Shown here piece after piece: positions 20,801 to 24,220 of a stretch of DNA of 24,220 nucleotides. The DNA comes from Saccoglossus kowalevskii (Eukaryota > Hemichordata > Enteropneusta > Harrimaniidae): assembly GCF_000003605.2 (NCBI RefSeq), contig NW_003144503.1, forward strand, positions 1-24,220. The letters are read 5' to 3'. The position numbers were made by a program, and so were the translations under genes. Under the pieces are notes generated by a model that saw only the letters and a program-made list of their open reading frames with translations, searched no databases and was not told the origin of the DNA. How positions within the stretch are numbered: the first letter of the stretch is position 1; each line of letters opens with the position of its first letter.

Positions 20801-21191
20801 CCACTGGTCTTGCATGAACATCTGTTAATTGTTCATTACACCTTACCTTAGCATTTTTCTCTTTTAATGCTTTACTTTTTCCTCTAGTGACAACATAAGC
20901 TGTACTCTTTTGACTATCTTTAGTCATACTTACATATACCTCATTACCCAAGATAACATCTTCAGCTAAGGTATCTAAAACCCCTACATCCAATTTTCCT
21001 CTATAAAACTTACAATTCAAATGTACTCTTGCCATGGGTACTTGCCTTGTACTACTATCTGCAAGTCTAACACACACATACTGTCCCAACAAGTATGCAC
21101 GTTTCGATACAAACTTTGACTTTATCAATGTCTGAGTACAACCTGTATCCTGTAAAACTACCACTTCCTGTCCATTCAGCAGCCCTTGCAC
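17841..21191 (-). CDS. pol: E4 Pol: protease-integrase-RT-RNase H (1116 codons open)
   Basis: This is the only Pol in the window open from protease to the end of RNase H. By residue of the open frame: protease DTG at 15-17; integrase zinc ligands His 252/259 and Cys 289/292; integrase core Asp 322, Asp 381, Glu 417; GPF 556-558; 18-residue duplication 599-634; RT with catalytic Asp near 783 (STFDLSKGYWQIPL) and YMDD 844-847; RNase H with Asp 995, Glu 1035/1037, Asp 1062 and Asp 1105. All expected catalytic residues are present. The frame overlaps the end of Gag by 16 nt because of the 1-bp deletion at 21182/21183. The other three copies are in frame there, so the break is probably a mutation. 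The apparent first codon is the family's internal sequence, not a natural start. Confidence 0.95.
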   Translation of the reverse strand: MQGLLNGQEVVVLQDTGCTQTLIKSKFVSKRAYLLGQYVCVRLADSSTRQVPMARVHLNCKFYRGKLDVGVLDTLAEDVILGNEVYVSMTKDSQKSTAYVVTRGKSKALKEKNAKVRCNEQLTDVHARPVEQLPESVVDVGDTNDSIDDQGELDKVEDHNDEIQLPVSDNEVFDVFKLRRAELIKLQQSDVTLTKVREVVVPENMIANKVCFFWKDGLLFRQWRPMNSAEAAEVTQLVVPLKCRGELLRIAHDIPLAGHLGIEKTKQRLLQHFYWPGIFSDVAHYCRTCAECQKSAKRYAHEKVPMISMPIVDVPFRKVAIDLVGPLPRSKKGNKYILVLCDYATRYPEALPIPNMEAETVADCLIEIFSRVGIPNELLSDQGTNFMSKLISDMCVKLHINKLKTSIYHPQCNGLVERFNGTLKCMLRRYTAEHPKVWDTYLPYLLFAYREVPQASTGFAPFELLYGRHVRGPLAVLKEGWTGDIPEEENLAEYVINMRDKIGEMMEVVKQNMVVAQAKQKRWYDVKARDRSFDIGEKVLVLLPSRSQKLQAEWQGPFQVTRKMTAVDYEVNVGSRRKTCRVYHINMLRPWKEREEIACFVDIVEVVKEENDVLDACFVDIVDVVKEENGVLDTVAEKKGKENWKDVKIYENLTEEQRAEVLQLLERYGDVFTDAPGLTGLVEHEVVTCEDFPLRQKPYRLPQAVQSTVREELDKMLKSGIIRPSKSPWASPIVLVGKKDGTVRFCVDYRSLNSVTKFDAYPMARVEDLIEKFGDACYISTFDLSKGYWQIPLSKSSCEKSAFITQFGLFEFTVMPFGMKNGPATLQRLINQILQGTNEYAGAYMDDIEVHDVSWKEHLLHLQAVLERLRNAKLTVKPSKCYIGGPQVSFVGYMAGSGVIRAMLDKVQAVNNFPRPKTKQNVRAFLGLVGYYRKFIPNFSEIAFYLTELIKKKCSNQVIWTEDCETSFCKLKQALTSEPVLHNPDYTKPFVLQVDACDHGIGGVLSQNNDKGEEHPIVYISRKLLPREMNYATIEKECLAIVWAVEALYPYLYGRAFTVQSDHHPLKWLNQLRERNRRLMRWSLTLQGYQINFQHKKGVENGNADGLSRAWQSDVG
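19290..19397 (-). repeat. Two-unit 54-bp tandem repeat in E4 pol
   Basis: Same in-frame duplication in the integrase-RT linker, second unit ending GVLD. Confidence 0.88.
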
Positions 21192-22291
21192 CTATGTATA
21201 TCCATACAACTACCATATAAACACTTATCTACATTTTGCTTAGATTCACCTGCACAATAAAATACTTTACTACCCTTGCCTGATCCACTATTTGAACTAG
21301 GCTTGAGATTCATAGGACATGTTGTAGTAATATGACCAGGTTTACCACACTTGAAACATGTATTAGCTTGACTATTCTTATTAGATTGTTGAACAGAATT
21401 AGATTGCCATTTTCTAAATTTTCCATTTGATGCCATTGACTTATTTGTTTTAGGTTTACCATGAGCAGCAATATACTGCTCAGCTAATTTAATGATCTCA
21501 CCTTTTGATTTAGGTTCTCTTTCACGAATCCATATCTTCAATTCATAAGGTGAATTCTCTTTGATTTGCTCCCTCAACAACAGATCTATCATTGTCTCCA
21601 TACTGTCAACTTCTGCTGCTTCCAACCAATGCTCCAACAAATTCTCCATTCTGGCATCCCATTCGGTAAACGACTCGCATCTCACATCCCACTTTACACT
21701 TCTAAAGCTGCTCCGGTATTTCTCTGCAGTCAACTCATATTTCTGCAAGATAGCTGCTTTAACTAAATCATAATCATTAGAGTCCTTATCACTCATACTA
21801 GAAAACGCAACCTGTGCTTTATCCGATAAATTAACTATCAATTTCAAAGCCCACATGTCTCGCGGCCAATGATGTGCAATTGCAATCTTTTCAAATGTTC
21901 TTAGATAAACATTAATATCATCACCTTCCTTAAAATGAGAAATGTTAGGACCCTTGTCTACAATTACAGTACTATTATCTGTACTATGCTCCCTACCTTG
22001 CATACGTAACTTCTCCAATTCTAAATCCCGCAACTTCATTTCCACTTCATGTCTTCTCTTTTGCTCCTCAGCAATCCTTACTGCTTCCAATTTTTCCATT
22101 TCTAGCTTCTGTTTAAGCATAACCATCTGTAATTCATATTCACGCTCTTCGCGCCTGAGCCTCACTGTATCCTGATGCTTTGGATCCCAATCCTGCAAGC
22201 CCTTATTCAAATTCCCTTCCAAATGAGAATGCATGGGAGTCAGTAGTGGTGGACCCCCAGAAGGATCAGCAGCATCCCCTGTATCATTCAT
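21176..22291 (-). CDS. gag: E4 Gag (371 codons)
   Basis: Open from the ATG at 22289-22291. Here the upstream in-frame GTG seen in other copies is GCG, which supports this ATG. The domains are a Gly/Pro-rich N-terminus, a charged coiled coil about 38-98, a capsid with a SCAN-like segment about 186-278 (FRSVKWDVRCESFTEW, LLLREQ, WIREREPKSKGE), a CCHC knuckle near 312-325 and a Cys/His cluster near 346-368. It ends CKGC at a stop created by the 1-bp deletion at 21182/21183. The product would be a Gag-sized protein without protease. Private changes cluster here, for example LIVNLSDKAQVAFSS where the others have LVAHLSGKAQAAFSN. Confidence 0.93.
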   Translation of the reverse strand: MNDTGDAADPSGGPPLLTPMHSHLEGNLNKGLQDWDPKHQDTVRLRREEREYELQMVMLKQKLEMEKLEAVRIAEEQKRRHEVEMKLRDLELEKLRMQGREHSTDNSTVIVDKGPNISHFKEGDDINVYLRTFEKIAIAHHWPRDMWALKLIVNLSDKAQVAFSSMSDKDSNDYDLVKAAILQKYELTAEKYRSSFRSVKWDVRCESFTEWDARMENLLEHWLEAAEVDSMETMIDLLLREQIKENSPYELKIWIREREPKSKGEIIKLAEQYIAAHGKPKTNKSMASNGKFRKWQSNSVQQSNKNSQANTCFKCGKPGHITTTCPMNLKPSSNSGSGKGSKVFYCAGESKQNVDKCLYGSCMDIHRCKGC

Positions 22292-23137
22292 ACTCGCAAC
22301 TTATTTTTACTCACACACTGACAAGTATAACATGCAGCTACGGTACCTACCTACCAAAGAACAAATTACCCACTGTTTAGTTTAACCACAAGGAAACCAA
22401 ACAGGATGTTACAAACTAGAAACAAATTATTTATCCAAACACTGCACTTTTTTTTTATACACAGCCTTTTCTGACTTTCCTTTCCTTTGATACTTGATAG
22501 GTCAATCTTTGTTATTGTAAACAAACCAAAGCACTAAAGGTTGGCATAACAACCACCAGTTGCTAAGTGAGTAATGTAAAATGTTCTAAAAGTTAGTTAA
22601 AATGTTGCAAAAGTAAATCTACAGTCAGTGAAAAAGAGTTCTAGAAGAGCTGAAACAATGTTGCAATCAAATCAAAAATGTTCCATTTCAACGTACACTG
22701 CTTCCACGAGCTGTCAATCAATTCAGTTCAAACCGGCTTTTCACACAGCTGGCAAATTTACATTCCCCGATCTGTCACTTGGATAAAAATATAGTTGACA
22801 TTGATAACTTCACAGCATTTCTTGAAGGCAAGTTATCTATTTAATGTACAGGCAATTCTGATATCACAGGCAGTTTATTTCTTCACAGCTGGTTGAGTTG
22901 AGTGTAGAGAAAAAACAACTCACCAAATCCCAGTTCTTCTGTACAGTTAGTACTCAAAGTAGTATTTCATCTTCCTTCAACTTGCGATGCACAAGTCTCT
23001 CCCTCTACTGTGTTGTACACAAAAGGTTGTTCTAGATGTTATAGAGCTCAACAGGCCTTTTCCACAGATTCAAGTTCCTCAGTACTTTGCAAAGAATTAT
23101 TATTTCTTCAGTAGTATTTCTTCCCCCTTTTTCTTTA
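22292..23137 (-). other. 5' leader of E4
   Basis: About 850 nt, nearly identical to the other leaders, with the T9 run near 22448-22456. No RNA element can be named from sequence alone. Confidence 0.72.
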
Positions 23138-23151
23138 ACCGCTGCCACCAT
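23032..23151 (-). other. Short upstream frame beginning at the E4 primer site (39 codons)
   Basis: The same frame as at 17220-17339, open here, with one residue different near the end (VELYNI for VELCNI). The ATG at 23149-23151 overlaps the first bases of the primer site. It may be a chance frame. Confidence 0.3.
23138..23150 (-). other. Primer binding site of E4 (tRNA-Leu type)
   Basis: The plus strand reads accgctgccacca, matching the 3' end of tRNA-Leu plus CCA, two bases from LTR5. Confidence 0.87.
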
Positions 23152-23152
23152 A

Positions 23153-23378
23153 TGTAAACTGAGAACAGACTTCTCAAGGTAGAGTGAACCAAGTGAGTAT
23201 TGGTCACCAGATCCGGGAGGAGAATAACACACTGGAGAGGAGCACTTGTAGCCAAGATGTTTATTGCTCAACTGCTAGGCCTGGAACTGAGTCTAAATAC
23301 TCACGAGATGTTCCATACAATGTATCAATATCATTATGCAAATAACTAAACTAAACGTCATAACCTCAAATCATTACA
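23153..23378 (-). repeat. LTR5 (outermost 5' LTR, promoter LTR of E4)
   Basis: A 226-bp LTR with TGTAA/TTACA ends. The minus-strand AATAAA is at 23260-23265 and an ATGCAAAT octamer at 23336-23343. It ends abruptly at attaca, after which the sequence is unrelated to the polypurine side of the array. No clear TATA box is seen. Confidence 0.96.
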
Positions 23379-24220
23379 AATACATATTATGCATTGCGAA
23401 TGTTTTTTATTCAGATTGAAGATAACGAATACAGAGACTCATGACGAAGAGCCTACCGCAATCTGATTAAAATCTGATGTAGTGTACGGGCTTTAATTAT
23501 TTTAGCTATGAAGTTATTTTAATTTTATTTTTCATTACTTTTGTTATTAATGCCCTTTTATTTTATTATTTTACTTTGATTTTTTTTAAAATTCCGCCCT
23601 ACCTACATCTGAGCCGATGCCTATGTAACGAGATTTCAACGAGACCCACTATCGACGATTTTAGTCAACGAATCACAGACCTCCTTCTATAGCGCACATG
23701 ATGACGTCACCGGGCAGAGTCAGGTAGCAAACAGACTCAAATAAAATGGTGGATTATACCGACGTTAGCGACCGAGAATGACACGGCTTTTCGGTAAGTT
23801 TATCATTGTAAAATGCAACGAAAGTCATTTTTATGTTAATATTGTGGCTCGAATGGTTCGACTTTAGATCGTTATTTTGCATAGTTATTCTGGGAGTGAA
23901 GATTTTGTTTCCACCGGTTCGACCGAACACCGGTGTCTTTTTCCAGTCGCCTGCCCTGGAGACGGGTGATGTTTTGTTGACGATCGGGCCAAAATCGTCC
24001 ACGGTATTGAAGCCGTAGCTGTAAATATTCATCAAATTGTATCATGTTTTGTACATTATACAATAACTCTTTATTAAGTAATTGAGCTGATTTGGACTGG
24101 AATAAAATATTTTTTTATTTGGAACACATCGCAATTGATCAGGAAATATTATTTTGCTCCACTTGTCTGCGTCGATGCCGTGGGCCGTATACATTTAAAA
24201 TCAGTTTGCATTGTTTTCTA
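23379..24220. other. Right flank: host DNA, possible promoter and first exon
   Basis: This sequence is not part of the retrotransposon. About 23500-23595 is very AT-rich. From about 23600 to 24010 CpG is more common. It includes a CRE palindrome, an ATG with a good context at 23746-23748 (11-codon frame), a second ATG at 23778 and a consensus GTAAGT at 23794-23799. A 93-codon frame on the minus strand (23754-24035) and a 61-codon frame on the plus strand (23833-24018) overlap each other; neither resembles a protein I know. A poly(A)-type AATAAA lies near 24101-24106. No gene can be called with confidence. Confidence 0.4.
23702..23709. promoter_or_regulatory. Perfect CRE/ATF palindrome TGACGTCA
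   Basis: An exact 8-bp CREB/ATF consensus, 37 bp upstream of an ATG in the CpG-containing right flank. Such sites cluster near animal transcription starts. Its function here is inferred only from sequence and position. Confidence 0.35.

Larger units (their letters stand above)
34..23378 (-). mobile_element. Head-to-tail array of four Gmr1-like Ty3/gypsy LTR retrotransposons sharing five LTRs
   Basis: Five near-identical LTRs (34-258, 5861-6086, 11678-11902, 17341-17566, 23153-23378) alternate with four internal regions of about 5.4-5.6 kb, all in the same minus-strand orientation. Each inner LTR is the 3' LTR of the copy on its right and the 5' LTR of the copy on its left. No host DNA lies between copies. 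Each internal region starts with a tRNA-Leu-like primer site, encodes Gag-PR-IN-RT-RH and ends in a polypurine tract. The copies carry different mutations, so they are separate sequences and not one repeated read. The likely origin is unequal crossing-over between LTRs, or integration of a multimeric form. The outer flanks show no matching target-site duplication. Confidence 0.95.
17341..23378 (-). mobile_element. Copy E4 (LTR4 to LTR5)
   Basis: Rightmost copy, with 3' LTR 17341-17566, internal region 17567-23152 and 5' LTR 23153-23378. It is one of the two best preserved copies: the only break seen is a 1-bp deletion at 21182/21183, just after the Gag Cys/His cluster. Its gag region holds many private substitutions, clustered near 21797-21842. 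Confidence 0.93.

Noticed and set aside
23032-23271. A 79-codon frame crossing the LTR and leader
   Set aside because: Its apparent first codon is TTG. Only the part from the ATG at 23149-23151 could be read, and I list that separately.
34-23378. Array as a pure assembly duplication of one element
   Set aside because: Each copy has private indels and substitutions, which simple duplication would not create. Long reads should still confirm copy number.
23881-23947. Paired ACCGGT sites and an acceptor-like ctttttccag in the right flank
   Set aside because: Too short and imperfect to call a functional inverted repeat or exon, and joining to the upstream donor gives early stops.
1-24220. CRISPR arrays, prokaryotic operons, tRNA or rRNA genes
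   Set aside because: None seen. The repeats are LTRs and the organisation is eukaryotic. The tRNA-like segments are 13-nt primer sites only.

Overview
The window is animal genomic DNA filled almost entirely by one family of LTR retrotransposon. Four internal regions and five 225-226 bp LTRs alternate head to tail from 34 to 23378 (LTR-int-LTR-int-LTR-int-LTR-int-LTR). All are on the minus strand, and each inner LTR is shared by the two elements beside it. I number the copies from the left: E1 (34-6086), E2 (5861-11902), E3 (11678-17566), E4 (17341-23378). Only 33 bp of left flank and 842 bp of right flank lie outside the array.

The element is Ty3/gypsy-like in its protease, reverse transcriptase (YMDD box) and RNase H, but integrase comes before reverse transcriptase. 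The order is Gag, protease, integrase, RT, RNase H. A Ty1/copia-like order with a gypsy-like RT is the known hallmark of the Gmr1 lineage, described from deuterostome animals (fish, tunicates, sea urchins). The Gag carries a SCAN-like capsid segment, which fits the published origin of the vertebrate SCAN domain from Gmr1-like Gag. This suggests a metazoan, perhaps a deuterostome; I cannot name the species.

Read on the minus strand, each element has an LTR starting TGTAA and ending TTACA, a primer binding site matching the 3' end of a leucine tRNA, a leader of about 860 nt, one fused Gag-Pol frame of nearly 1,490 codons, about 270 nt of 3' noncoding sequence, a polypurine tract and the next LTR. 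I see no env gene and no gag/pol frameshift that is part of the design.

No copy has a fully open Gag-Pol. E1 has a 4-bp duplication in RT. E4 has a 1-bp deletion just after Gag. E3 has a 146-bp deletion in Gag and a 2-bp insertion before RT. E2 has two nonsense codons, a 1-bp deletion and the same 2-bp insertion as E3. The copies differ by scattered substitutions whose sharing pattern is mosaic (E3 looks like E2 in some stretches and E4 in others). That points to recombination or gene conversion in the array and argues against a simple assembly duplicate.

The right flank is unrelated sequence: an AT-rich stretch, then a CpG-containing stretch with a perfect CRE palindrome, a short ATG-initiated frame and a consensus splice donor. 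It may be a host promoter and first exon, but this is weakly supported.
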